Assembly: GCA_029718625.1 (NCBI GenBank)
Contig: CM056389.1
Location: forward strand, 5,166,186-5,230,185
Source: Synaphobranchus kaupii
Lineage: Eukaryota > Chordata > Actinopteri > Anguilliformes > Synaphobranchidae
DNA: 64,000 nt
Direction of reading: 5' to 3'
Positions 24,002-33,431 of the stretch are shown here, piece after piece. A model generated the notes under the pieces. It was not told where the DNA came from and did not search any database. It saw only the letters and a program-made list of their open reading frames with translations. How positions within the stretch are numbered: the first letter of the stretch is position 1; each line of letters begins with the position of its first letter. Position numbers and translations under genes: made by a program.

Positions 24002-24447
24002 TTACCATTGCACTACAGTGTGCACTTCATCAACTGCCATTCCGATGAGGCATTCCAGATAAACTTCTGTTTGTAGCACGTCTCTCCATTTCTTAGTGCC
24101 CACAGGTAATTTGGGTGATCCAAACACTATGTTGAATCGCCCTGCTGCGATTTCTACATCGGTGGCCTCACTCTTCCCAACACATGCCACAGACAACCCT
24201 TTGCCTGTCAGGTACTTAACCTGATCTTCCATTATCGATGTAAGGGGACAGACTACTAACAAAATAGGTTGAGTTGGGAGGCCTGGTATGTGTTTGCAGA
24301 GGGTCGGCAAACATGCAAATATATCTCGTTCAACTCTTGAATATTTTTCAGAGATGGAATGTCGTGAACTTCCAAAACTTTATTCAATCCAGCGTTAAGC
24401 TCTTGGTCCGAAACACTCATTGTTATTGATGGATTCGCAGCATTCAC
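24002..24447 (-). pseudogene. RecQ-like SF2 helicase N-terminal fragment, lacking Walker A
   Basis: The first part (24,447 down) reads MSVSDQELNAGLNKVLEVHD then IPSLKNIQE. After a frameshift come RDIFACLPT, VVCPLTSIMEDQVKYL (motif Ia), FNIVFGSPK (motif Ib position) and VDEVHTVVQW (motif II, DEVH instead of the usual DEAH). RecQ helicases unwind DNA using ATP bound by a GKS/T Walker A loop. Here the text runs from CLPT straight to LCKHIPG, so the loop expected right after CLPT is missing. The last codons end at a plausible donor (CAATG then GTAAGA), so this looks like exon 1 of a multi-exon copy. Later helicase motifs are not in the window. It may be a gene remnant or a transposon-borne helicase. 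Confidence 0.7.
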
Positions 24448-25243
24448 TAGCTACCGATTAGTTAGAACAACTTAGAACTTAACTTGTTTCCCGTAGGACT
24501 GATGAAACCCAATGCACTGCGTCATACCGGAAATACGCACACACTCCTGTGATTGACAGTGCTACTAGCCAATGAGTGCTAACTGTGAGTTTTCTCACAG
24601 TCCTGTCCAGCTTATGCAAGCCTATGCAGCAGACGCTGCGTACGAAGTGCGTCAAAGCGGCTGAGCCTGAGACTAGTTATGACCCAACAATACTATCCCA
24701 GATGATTTGACTTCATTGGTCACATTAAAGGGGTAGTCCACCTCAATAAAACTAATCAAAATATACTTAGTGCATGTATTTTACGATGACATATCACTGA
24801 AATCTTCCTTCCGGAGTATTTCTACATTTCAAAATAACAATGTGTGGATATCACATTTTGGAAGCTTGATCTTCACTTGCTTTGTTATAAGACCACAATT
24901 CCCACAATGCTTCATTTTAGACCCCTAGCTAGCTAGCTACTTTCCTTTTTTTTGGATTACTTGTGGATTAATGTACTTGGATGTAATGCAAAGAAGAAAC
25001 CTAAGGTAGGCAAGTTTACCATTTAGCGAAGTTAGCTGTCTGATGACGGTAAGCTTAGCTAACCTAGCTACCTAGCTCACTGGTTCAGGTTGTGTTGTTG
25101 CTTTCTGAAGATTAAAGTGAAAGCTAATGTTAGCTAACGTCAGATCTAAAGGCTTGGGAATGTGCTGCCATGTTGTACAAAAATTGGAGCCAGAGACTTT
25201 GCACTAAGCACGTAAGATAGTCCTAGTGACACGCAGTGACGAG
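24448..25243. other. Unique DNA, no gene; possible transposon edge near 24,725
   Basis: Contains ATTAAAGGGGTAGTCCACCT near 24,724, which resembles the start of several fish TTAA-type MITEs, but I find no matching inverted end. TAGCTAGC-rich stretches occur near 24,930 and 25,060. No coding signal. Its right end is the Gypsy insertion site. Confidence 0.4.
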
Positions 25244-25248
25244 GAAGT
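25244..25248. repeat. Target-site duplication GAAGT, left
   Basis: GAAGT directly precedes the left LTR and recurs directly after the right LTR at 32,399-32,403. Five bases is the usual duplication for Ty3/Gypsy integrases. Confidence 0.95.
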
Positions 25249-26650
25249 TGTTACGATCCTGATACGGGACGAACCCAAGTGCAACGACCAGGAGACAGAT
25301 TACAGAAAGTGGAACTTTATTAAGCGTTGGGGTGGTCCCAAAGCTGTACACGGGAGCAAAACAGGTTAGTTAGTTAACACAGGATAGCGTCCAACTGAGG
25401 ACTGCTCCAAGCCGGAGCTGGACTTGAGGAAACACGGAACTGTTCCAAGCCGGAACTGGACTTGAACGGAGGTGTCTAAAACACCGGAACTGGACTGGAA
25501 CTGGACTGGAACTGGACTGGAAACTGGATCGGAACTGGACTGGAAACTGGACCGGAAGGTCCACTCAGGAAACGGGAACGGCACGGAACTTGTTCCAAGC
25601 CGGAACTGGACTTGAACGGAGGTGTATAAAACACCGGAACTGGACTGGAACTGGACTGGGAACTGGACTGGAAACTGGACCGGGAGATCCACTCAGGAAA
25701 CGGGAACGGCACGGAACTTGTTCCAAGCCGGAACTGGACTTGAACGGAGGTGTATGAAACACCGGACCTGGACTGGAACTGGACTGGAACCTGGACCGGA
25801 AGGTCCACTCAGGAACACAGGGGACGGCACGGAACTTGTTCCAAGCCGGAACTGGACTTGAACGGAGGTGTCTAAAACACCGGAACTGGACTGGAACTGG
25901 ACTGGAAACTGGACTGGAGCTGGACTGGAAACTGGATCGGAACTGGGCTGGAACAGGACTGGAAACTGGACCGGGTAGCTTGAGTAACCGGGCAGAAAGC
26001 AGAGGTTAAAGGCAGGGTGTTGTGACAGGACTGTAGCTGGTGAATGCACCGCCGAGTTGGAAGGTGCGGCGTAGCTCGGGCAATACTGGCGTAAGCCGGC
26101 TGGCATGCAGAGGTCCTGGTACTACAACACGAGTACGGGAGGTACGTAACACGGGGAGGACAAACACAGCTGCGGGAAGACTGGAACTGCGGCGTCTGGA
26201 GGTTTTGAAGGGAAACAGGTAAATGCATGCAGCAGCGAAAGATTAGCAGAGATAGCTACCAGTCAGGAAACCAGGCGAACAGGTATGAACCAGCAGGTTC
26301 ACAAACACTGGACCAGAAACGGGATACGAAACAAACACGGTAGGTTAGTCAACGAACTGGCGCTGAATAGCAGCCAGCCAGGGGTTTAAATAGTGCAGGA
26401 AGTGAAGGAGAAAACGAGAAACAGGTGTGATGTTAAATCAGGAGTGATTGCCGAAGCACAGCAGTGAGGAATGTGAGTAACGAGAGGGGCGAGTGATAGG
26501 CGGAAGCTAAAGTGGAAAACGAAACCAAAAGTACCCGAGGGAGACGCCCAGTCCACAGCCAGGAGGGAAACACGGACAAGGGATCCAACATGACACGGAA
26601 GGAAACAAGGAAAACATGGAAAACGGACAGGACGGGAACGGAACGTTACA
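25249..26650 (-). repeat. 3' LTR of the Gypsy element
   Basis: Read on the minus strand it starts TGTAACGTTCC and ends CGTAACA, with TG/CA ends inside a short inverted repeat. A TATA-like TATTTAAA lies at 26,385-26,392 and an AATAAA signal at 25,316-25,321. These would give a U3 of about 250 bp, a very long R of about 1 kb and a short U5 (inference). A minisatellite occupies most of R. Confidence 0.95.
25440..25980. repeat. LTR-internal minisatellite (3' LTR copy)
   Basis: Four repeats of about 117-148 bp, each with TTCCAAGCCGGAACTGGACT and GAACGGAGGTGT. Within each, an 11-bp sub-unit GGAACTGGACT is reiterated a variable number of times. The other LTR carries the same array with the same copy numbers at 31,188-31,728. 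Confidence 0.92.
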
Positions 26651-26663
26651 GTACCCCCCCCTC
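26651..26663 (-). promoter_or_regulatory. Polypurine tract next to the 3' LTR
   Basis: The minus strand reads GAGGGGGGGGTAC and then the LTR TGTAACG. Such a purine tract resists RNase H and primes plus-strand DNA synthesis in LTR elements (family knowledge). It overlaps the end of pol, whose stop is at 26,662-26,664. Confidence 0.85.
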
Positions 26664-29600
26664 AATGTACGCCACCTGGCGTACCCGGAGGCCTGGTCTT
26701 GTCAGGGAACTGTTCGTGGAAGTCTTGGATTACTGAATGGTCCAAGATCAGGCTCTTGTGGAGCCACGACCTCTCCTCAGGACCGTACCCCTCCCAGTCG
26801 ACGAGGTATTGGAAACCCCGGCCCCTGCGGCGGATATCAATAACACGGTTCACCGTGTAGGCCGGGGCGTTGTCAACAACTCGGACGGGAGGAGGCGGGA
26901 TGGTAGGGGTACTGAGGGGGCTGGAGGAGACAGGCTTAACCTGGGACACATGAAACACAGGGTAAACTTTGAGGGAGGCGGGGAGGGAAAGTTTAACAGA
27001 CACCGGGTTAACTAGACAAATGATGGGGAAGGGACCAATAAAACGGGGCTGAAGCTTTCTGGATGAAGAGGGAAGGGAGATGTTTGCAGTGGAGAGCCAG
27101 ACCTGCTGACCGGCCCTATACTGTGGGGCTGCGGTCCTGTGAAGGTCCGCCCGACGTTGGGAGCGGGAATTGGCGTGAAGGAGTGCGGTGCGTGTGAGTC
27201 TCCAAATGTTTTTACAACGAAGGACATGGGCCCTAACAGAGGGGACAGCTATCTCGGCCTCCTGGGTCGACAGAAGAGGGGGTTGATAGCCTAAAGCACA
27301 CTCAAACGGGGATAGGCCAGTAGAGGCACTCTTAAGGGAGTTATGTGCGTACTCGACCCAGGGGAGAAAACGGCTCCAAGAGGCAGGATTGCGCACTGTA
27401 ACGCACCGCAGGGCGGCCCCCAGGTCCTGGTTCGCCCTCTCTGCCTGACCATTAGACTGGGGATGGAAACCCGAGGAAAGACTAGGAGAGGCACCCAGGG
27501 CTGCACAGAACGCCCTCCAAACTCGGGAGGAGAACTGGGGCCCACGGTCTGACACGATGTCAGAGGGGATCCCGTGCAGCCTGACCACGTGTAGCACCAA
27601 GAGCTCAGCGGTTTCAAGGGCGGACGGGAGCTTGGGGAGGGGAACAAAGTGAACCGCCTTGGAGAACCGGTCCACTATTGTCAGAATGACGGTGTTACCT
27701 TCTGACAACGGCAGACCGGTTACGAAGTCCACACCAATGTGACTCCAAGGACGGCCAGGGACGGGGAGGGAAAGGAGAAGACCGGAGGGAGGCTGGTGGG
27801 AAGCCTTGCTCCTGGCGCACACCGAGCAGGCCAGGACGAAGGCACGGGTATCCCCTTTAAGGGTAGGCCACCAGAAACTCCTCCTGACGAGGGCGATAGT
27901 TCTGGCGACACCTGGGTGACATGCCAGGCACGAGGCGTGAACCCATTCGAGGACCTGGGAGCGGACGGAATCGGGGACAAAAAGACAGGAGTTAGGGTTA
28001 TTGCGGGGGTCCGGTTGGGAAGTCTGGGCGGCCTTCACAATGCCCTCAATCTCCCAGGAGACCGCAGCCACCACACAGGAGGCCGGCAAAATGGGCTCCG
28101 GATCAGCAGGACTGGAGGGAGGGGAAAAAATGCGGGACAGGGCATCTGCTTTAATATTACGGGAACCAGGGCGGAAAGAAACAGAGAAATTAAAGCGTGC
28201 AAAAAATAACGACCATCTAGCCTGACGAGAATTGAGCCTCTTGGCAGATCTTAAATAAACGAGGTTTTGATGGTCGGTAAAAACAAGAAAAGGGGTACCT
28301 GCCCCCTCCAGCCAGTGGCGCCACTCCTCAAGAGCCAGTTTTATCGCCAGCAGTTCCCGATCCCCGACATCGTAGTTCCTCTCGGCGGAGGACAGCCTCC
28401 GGGAGAAGAATGCGCAGGGATGGAGCTTGCAATCAGAGGCGGACCGTTGAGACAGAATGGCCCCCACGCCGGTGTCGGAGGCATCCACCTCAACGACAAA
28501 CTGCCGAGAAGTGTCAGGGTGAAGGAGGATAGGTGCTGAGGAAAACCGAGCCTTGAGTAGCTCGAAAGCTCGCTGGGCATCGGAATTCCAACAGTAAGGC
28601 AGGGCAACGGAAGTGAGTTTAGTCAGGGGAGCAGCAATGGAACTGTAATTGCGAATAAAGCGGCGGTAGAAATTTGCAAACCCCAGGAACTGTTGAAGGT
28701 GCTTGCGGGAGGTGGGTTGGGGCCATTCTGTCACCGCCTTGATTTTCACAGGGTCCGCCCGGATACTGCCCTCCTCGATAATGAAGCCGAGGAACGGGAC
28801 CGTGGAAGCGTGGAAGGAACATTTCTCAGCCTTAACAAACAGCTGATTCTCCAACAGCCGCTGGAGAACCTCTCGAACGTGACGGACATGCTCCTGCGGG
28901 GATTGAGAAAAAATTAAAATATCATCGATATAAACAAAAACGCTCCTCCCTAGGAGGTCCCGCAGGACGTCGTTCACCATGCTCTGGAAGACTGCTGGGG
29001 CGTTAGTAAGGCCGAAAGGGACCACCAGGTATTCGTAGTGGCCCAACGGGGTATTAAAAGCAGTCTTCCACTCGTCCCCCTCACGGATACGCACCAAGTG
29101 ATACGCATTCCGGAGGTCGAGCTTGGTGAACGTCACAGCTGGAGAGAGGGCTTCAAAGGCGGTGTTAATGAGGGGAAGAGGGTATTTGTTACGGATGGTG
29201 ACCTGGTTGAGGCCCCGGTAGTCGATGCAGGGTCGCAGGGAGCCATCCTTCTTCCCAACGAAGAAGAACCCTGCACCGACTGGGGATGAAGAGGGACGGA
29301 TAATACCCGAAGCGAGGGAGTCGTGGATGTATTCCTCCATGGCTAGTTTCTCCGGTCCAGACAGACTGTAGAGGCGTCCCGATGGCAGTTTAGCTCCAGC
29401 CAGTAGGTCAATGGCGCAGTCATACGGCCTGTGAGGAGGTAAGGACAGAGCACGTGATTTAGAAAATACTTGCGCGAGGTCGTGATACTCGCTGGGAACA
29501 TTCGTTAAATCCGGTATAGGTTGCATGGAACAGGGTTTACTGGGCCCCGGAGGGGGTAGTGCAGAACGGAGACAGCTGGCTAGACAGTGGGCACTCCACG

Positions 29601-30063
29601 CCAGGATGCGACCGGCTTTCCAGTCAATATGGGGATTGTGGAGGCGAAGCCAGGTCTGACCTAACACCAGAGCAGATTGTTGGGAGTTAATCAGTAATAG
29701 CTGAATGGACTCCCGATGATTGCCAGATAGAACTAATTGGATAGGAACGGTGGAGTGGGTAACTAACCCCAAACTCCTACCGTCCAGAGCTAGAGCTGAA
29801 ATGGGTGAAGTGAGACGTTCCGTGGGAATGCCGGCCCTCCTGGCGAAGGTGATATCCATGAAGCTGGCGTCAGCTCCGGAGTCAATTAGGGCCGAAGAAG
29901 ATAGGGTCTTGTCCCTCCAAAGGAGAGTAGCCTTGAACATGAGGCGGTCCTGGGCAGCATGGTTGGGAACGATGGGGCTCGTCAGTACGCCCAGTCTTAC
30001 TGGCGAGCCCCTTCTTTTGGGCGAATGGGACAGGAGGCGATCTGATGGCCAGGCTTGCCGCAA
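26662..30063 (-). CDS. pol: Pol polyprotein: protease, RT, RNase H, integrase, chromodomain
   Basis: About 1,133 residues counted from the first Met-like position; the true product is a Gag-Pol fusion made by -1 frameshifting. Domains in order: aspartic protease DSGAD (61-65); reverse transcriptase about 200-410 with LDL (Asp316) and YIDD (378-381); RNase H about 520-645 with Asp527, Glu570, Asp597 and Asp640; integrase zinc binding His709, His716, Cys746 and Cys749; integrase catalytic Asp779, Asp839 and Glu875; chromodomain about 1,067-1,120 ([15 protein letters not shown]). All key residues are present and there is no internal stop. The chromodomain places it with chromovirus-type Ty3/Gypsy elements and would steer integration to marked chromatin. 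The gene lies in the -1 frame relative to gag and overlaps it by 67 bp. Confidence 0.96.
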   Translation of the reverse strand: MRQAWPSDRLLSHSPKRRGSPVRLGVLTSPIVPNHAAQDRLMFKATLLWRDKTLSSSALIDSGADASFMDITFARRAGIPTERLTSPISALALDGRSLGLVTHSTVPIQLVLSGNHRESIQLLLINSQQSALVLGQTWLRLHNPHIDWKAGRILAWSAHCLASCLRSALPPPGPSKPCSMQPIPDLTNVPSEYHDLAQVFSKSRALSLPPHRPYDCAIDLLAGAKLPSGRLYSLSGPEKLAMEEYIHDSLASGIIRPSSSPVGAGFFFVGKKDGSLRPCIDYRGLNQVTIRNKYPLPLINTAFEALSPAVTFTKLDLRNAYHLVRIREGDEWKTAFNTPLGHYEYLVVPFGLTNAPAVFQSMVNDVLRDLLGRSVFVYIDDILIFSQSPQEHVRHVREVLQRLLENQLFVKAEKCSFHASTVPFLGFIIEEGSIRADPVKIKAVTEWPQPTSRKHLQQFLGFANFYRRFIRNYSSIAAPLTKLTSVALPYCWNSDAQRAFELLKARFSSAPILLHPDTSRQFVVEVDASDTGVGAILSQRSASDCKLHPCAFFSRRLSSAERNYDVGDRELLAIKLALEEWRHWLEGAGTPFLVFTDHQNLVYLRSAKRLNSRQARWSLFFARFNFSVSFRPGSRNIKADALSRIFSPPSSPADPEPILPASCVVAAVSWEIEGIVKAAQTSQPDPRNNPNSCLFVPDSVRSQVLEWVHASCLACHPGVARTIALVRRSFWWPTLKGDTRAFVLACSVCARSKASHQPPSGLLLSLPVPGRPWSHIGVDFVTGLPLSEGNTVILTIVDRFSKAVHFVPLPKLPSALETAELLVLHVVRLHGIPSDIVSDRGPQFSSRVWRAFCAALGASPSLSSGFHPQSNGQAERANQDLGAALRCVTVRNPASWSRFLPWVEYAHNSLKSASTGLSPFECALGYQPPLLSTQEAEIAVPSVRAHVLRCKNIWRLTRTALLHANSRSQRRADLHRTAAPQYRAGQQVWLSTANISLPSSSRKLQPRFIGPFPIICLVNPVSVKLSLPASLKVYPVFHVSQVKPVSSSPLSTPTIPPPPVRVVDNAPAYTVNRVIDIRRRGRGFQYLVDWEGYGPEERSWLHKSLILDHSVIQDFHEQFPDKTRPPGTPGGVH

Positions 30064-30977
30064 TAGAAACAGGATCTGGTGCGCTGACGGCGCTGACGCT
30101 CCTCGGGATTGACCGCAACTCTGCCCAGTTGCATGGGCTCTTCCTCGGACCCGCCCGTAGGCGCCCGAGATCCAGTGATGGAGTGTGAATGAACATTAGA
30201 GACGACGGAGGGCGAATGACGCCCGGAACTTCCTCCCCGCTCCCGGGCCCGGATGCGGAGACGATTATCGATGGCTATAGCGAGGCTGATGAGGCTATTA
30301 AGGGAGTTGGATTCCTCCCGAGTGGCAAGCTGGTCCTTGAGTTCCTCGCTGAGAGCTTGGCGGAAAGCCCCCTGGAGGGAGGCGTCATTCCATCCTGACT
30401 CCGCGGCGAGGGTACGAAACTGAATGGCCATTTCTGCGACACTGCGGTTGCCTTGGCGAACTTGAAGCAGACGCTGGGTAGCGTCACGTCCACAGGTCGG
30501 GTGTTCAAACACACGTCGCATCTCTGCCGTAAAGGCTGCGAAGTTGCTGCATAACGGAGCCTGGCTGTCCCAGATGGATGTAGCCCACTCCAGGGCGCTC
30601 CCTCCCAGGCTGCTCATAATGAACGCGATCTTGCTGGAGTCAGAGGCGAAGGAGGAGGGCTGCATCCGAAACACTATGTCACATTTAAGTAGAAATTCAC
30701 GACATCTCCCCAACCCCCCGCGATATAACTCGGGGTGTTGTACACGGGGCTCACGGCTGGAAGTGGGAGCCGGTGCCTCCGGATGGGGTTCGGGAGAGGA
30801 AGGAGTAGGGTTGGCTGGAATCCGTAGTAGCGGTTGGTGGAGCGAAAGTTGGGATACTTGCTCCGTGATGCCCCTAACTACTTCCAGCACATCATCCAAA
30901 CGGCGACCCTGTTGGTCGCTGATCGCAGTTTGGCAGGAGAAGGCGTGGCGAATCTGTTCCAGATCGGCTGGGTCCAT
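29997..30977 (-). CDS. gag: Gag structural protein
   Basis: 326 residues, starting 20 bases after the 5' LTR. The N-terminal 75 residues are helical then Pro-rich. About 80-245 is a retrotransposon Gag capsid-type region ([33 protein letters not shown]). A CCHC zinc knuckle follows: Cys303, Cys306, His311, Cys316 ([14 protein letters not shown]), which binds the element's RNA. Gag forms the cytoplasmic particle in which reverse transcription occurs. The frame is intact. It ends KEGARQ and TAA, just after a slippery heptamer that leads into pol. Confidence 0.95.
   Translation of the reverse strand: MDPADLEQIRHAFSCQTAISDQQGRRLDDVLEVVRGITEQVSQLSLHQPLLRIPANPTPSSPEPHPEAPAPTSSREPRVQHPELYRGGLGRCREFLLKCDIVFRMQPSSFASDSSKIAFIMSSLGGSALEWATSIWDSQAPLCSNFAAFTAEMRRVFEHPTCGRDATQRLLQVRQGNRSVAEMAIQFRTLAAESGWNDASLQGAFRQALSEELKDQLATREESNSLNSLISLAIAIDNRLRIRARERGGSSGRHSPSVVSNVHSHSITGSRAPTGGSEEEPMQLGRVAVNPEERQRRQRTRSCFYCGKPGHQIASCPIRPKEGARQ
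30015..30021 (-). promoter_or_regulatory. Probable -1 ribosomal frameshift site CCCAAAA
   Basis: The minus strand reads C CCA AAA in the gag frame (Pro320, Lys321), fitting the X XXY YYZ slippery rule. It is six codons before the gag stop. Slipping back one base gives CCC AAA AGA AGG, which reads straight into the pol frame ([11 protein letters not shown]) upstream of the protease. The downstream structure that usually assists was not checked. Confidence 0.8.
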
Positions 30978-30996
30978 ATTGTTGGCCAGTTCGTTC
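30978..30996 (-). promoter_or_regulatory. Primer-binding region, atypical
   Basis: Only 19 bases separate the 5' LTR from the gag ATG, reading GAACGAACTGGCCAACAAT. Most vertebrate LTR elements begin their primer site with TGG right at or 1-3 bases after the LTR; here the first TGG is nine bases in. The primer tRNA is not recognised. Confidence 0.5.
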
Positions 30997-32398
30997 TGTT
31001 ACGATCCTGATACGGGACGAACCCAAGTGCAACGACCAGGAGACAGATTACAGAAAGTGGAACTTTATTAAGCGTTGGGGTGGTCCCAAAGCTGTACACG
31101 GGAGCAAAACAGGTTAGTTAGTTAACACAGGATAGCGTCCAACTGAGGACTGCTCCAAGCCGGAGCTGGACTTGAGGAAACACGGAACTGTTCCAAGCCG
31201 GAACTGGACTTGAACGGAGGTGTCTAAAACACCGGAACTGGACTGGAACTGGACTGGAACTGGACTGGAAACTGGATCGGAACTGGACTGGAAACTGGAC
31301 CGGAAGGTCCACTCAGGAAACGGGAACGGCACGGAACTTGTTCCAAGCCGGAACTGGACTTGAACGGAGGTGTATAAAACACCGGAACTGGACTGGAACT
31401 GGACTGGGAACTGGACTGGAAACTGGACCGGGAGATCCACTCAGGAAACGGGAACGGCACGGAACTTGTTCCAAGCCGGAACTGGACTTGAACGGAGGTG
31501 TATGAAACACCGGACCTGGACTGGAACTGGACTGGAACCTGGACCGGAAGGTCCACTCAGGAACACAGGGGACGGCACGGAACTTGTTCCAAGCCGGAAC
31601 TGGACTTGAACGGAGGTGTCTAAAACACCGGAACTGGACTGGAACTGGACTGGAAACTGGACTGGAGCTGGACTGGAAACTGGATCGGAACTGGGCTGGA
31701 ACAGGACTGGAAACTGGACCGGGTAGCTTGAGTAACCGGGCAGAAAGCAGAGGTTAAAGGCAGGGTGTTGTGACAGGACTGTAGCTGGTGAATGCACCGC
31801 CGAGTTGGAAGGTGCGGCGTAGCTCGGGCAATACTGGCGTAAGCCGGCTGGCATGCAGAGGTCCTGGTACTACAACACGAGTACGGGAGGTACGTAACAC
31901 GGGGAGGACAAACACAGCTGCGGGAAGACTGGAACTGCGGCGTCTGGAGGTTTTGAAGGGAAACAGGTAAATGCATGCAGCAGCGAAAGATTAGCAGAGA
32001 TAGCTACCAGTCAGGAAACCAGGCGAACAGGTATGAACCAGCAGGTTCACAAACACTGGACCAGAAACGGGATACGAAACAAACACGGTAGGTTAGTCAA
32101 CGAACTGGCGCTGAATAGCAGCCAGCCAGGGGTTTAAATAGTGCAGGAAGTGAAGGAGAAAACGAGAAACAGGTGTGATGTTAAATCAGGAGTGATTGCC
32201 GAAGCACAGCAGTGAGGAATGTGAGTAACGAGAGGGGCGAGTGATAGGCGGAAGCTAAAGTGGAAAACGAAACCAAAAGTACCCGAGGGAGACGCCCAGT
32301 CCACAGCCAGGAGGGAAACACGGACAAGGGATCCAACATGACACGGAAGGAAACAAGGAAAACATGGAAAACGGACAGGACGGGAACGGAACGTTACA
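30997..32398 (-). repeat. 5' LTR of the Gypsy element
   Basis: Same length and, in all open frames compared, same sequence as the 3' LTR. TATA-like TATTTAAA lies at 32,133-32,140 and AATAAA at 31,064-31,069. It is followed on its outer side by the second GAAGT. Confidence 0.95.
31188..31728. repeat. LTR-internal minisatellite (5' LTR copy)
   Basis: Same four-unit GGAACTGGACT-based array as at 25,440-25,980, with an exact 5,748-bp offset, so no copy-number change has occurred since insertion. Confidence 0.92.
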
Positions 32399-32403
32399 GA
32401 AGT
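32399..32403. repeat. Target-site duplication GAAGT, right
   Basis: Matches 25,244-25,248 exactly. Joining the flanks gives continuous sequence GACGAGGAAGTGCCGC as the empty site. Confidence 0.95.
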
Positions 32404-32533
32404 GCCGCAAACTGTCCCTTGTCCATTAAAAAAACGGGCCTGAAAGGCCTCTACTGGAGCCAACCGCATTGGCGCCAGAGAGCAACGCTCTCAGCAAGAC
32501 CAGGAAGTGAGCTTCAACAGTGAACCATGGTAC

Positions 32534-32659
32534 TTTACCCAGCCTGTCGCAGGATCAACCCAGTTCACCTGACTCTTTACCCAGCCTGTCGCAGGATCAA
32601 CCCAGTTCACCTGACTCTTTACCCAGCCTGTCGCAGGATCAACCCAGTTCACCTGACTC
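32534..32659. repeat. Three 42-bp tandem repeats
   Basis: Three perfect copies of a unit starting TTTACCCAGCCTGTCGCAGG. It is unrelated to the 42-bp array at 21,473. Flanking bases show no recognised gene. Confidence 0.93.
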
Positions 32660-32903
32660 TCGGAACGGTGTTGGCCTTGAGACCACGGTAATGTTTAGCT
32701 CCGCCTCCTTAGCCTTATGCACTCTCCTCTGGATCAAGCCTGTGGCTGGCCTACGGACGTTTCCACGGCGACATGGCCTTCATGTTTACAGGTTATTCTA
32801 CGATCTCTCCATCTCGCTCAGGATAACCGACGCACAAGGTCTGCAGCGACAGTGTGTCAATATGAATCAAGTCTACTTAGTAACATCAATGATTTAATTA
32901 GAG

Positions 32904-33109
32904 CAGGGGTTTTCAACCTTTTCTGATCCAGGGACCCCAGGTCCAGGCTCAATGGCATCCAGGGGACCCCTGTCAGAACTTAAAAAGGGTTATATTAACA
33001 AAAATTTTGGAAGAATTTTCCCAAATCTACATATAGTTAGTTATTGCAAGTTGTCAAGTCTCACAATGGATCCCCAGTACCTTCAAGGACCCCCTGTTGA
33101 AAACCCAGG
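32904..33109. mobile_element. hAT-like MITE, 206 bp, with 8-bp target duplication
   Basis: The ends CAGGGGTTTTCAAC and, reverse-complemented, CCTGGGTTTTCAAC form terminal inverted repeats. A perfect AATTAGAG duplication flanks it (32,896-32,903 and 33,110-33,117). Eight-base duplications and CAGGG-type ends are typical of hAT elements. It is non-coding. Confidence 0.88.
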
Positions 33110-33117
33110 AATTAGAG

Positions 33118-33431
33118 GATAATTATTTAAACCAGGTGTAAACTCTGTATTTAGAGCATATGCTGCAGGATGCAATGCTCTGAAAAGCCTGTTGTTCTAG
33201 TCTGTTCTCCCTGAATGGATAGACAGTGTGACAGGTCTGTAAATGTGTAAAATACAGGGGTGTAAAAACACCCTATTCACAGTCTGGATGGATGGATTTA
33301 TTTATTTTTTTGTACTTGGTGAATGTGGAAACGTATGTGGTGTGGATGTGTGCACAGGTGCATCCAGCCCAAAGGTCCAGCCAAGGTTTTATAGATGTTC
33401 TACCTGCTCAGCACAGAACAGCTAATATGAC
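33118..33431. other. Unique spacer, no gene recognised
   Basis: AT-rich sequence between the MITE and the 31-bp array; no convincing open frame. Confidence 0.6.

Larger units (their letters stand above)
25249..32398 (-). mobile_element. Full-length young Ty3/Gypsy chromodomain retrotransposon (7.15 kb)
   Basis: It has two 1,402-bp LTRs at an exact offset of 5,748 bp, 5-bp duplications, a purine tract, intact gag and pol frames overlapping in the -1 frame, and a C-terminal chromodomain. The open frames found in the two LTRs are identical, which points to a very recent insertion. The 4,346-bp internal part is compact, with no envelope frame. It is probably autonomous or nearly so; activity is inference. 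Confidence 0.97.

Noticed and set aside
25366..26228. Pro/Ser/Phe/Val-rich frames in the LTRs
   Set aside because: They come from the GGAACTGGACT minisatellite inside the LTR and appear identically in both LTRs; no domain.
29038..30112. Plus-strand frames opposite gag and pol
   Set aside because: Shadows of the minus-strand Gypsy genes, which have complete domain evidence.
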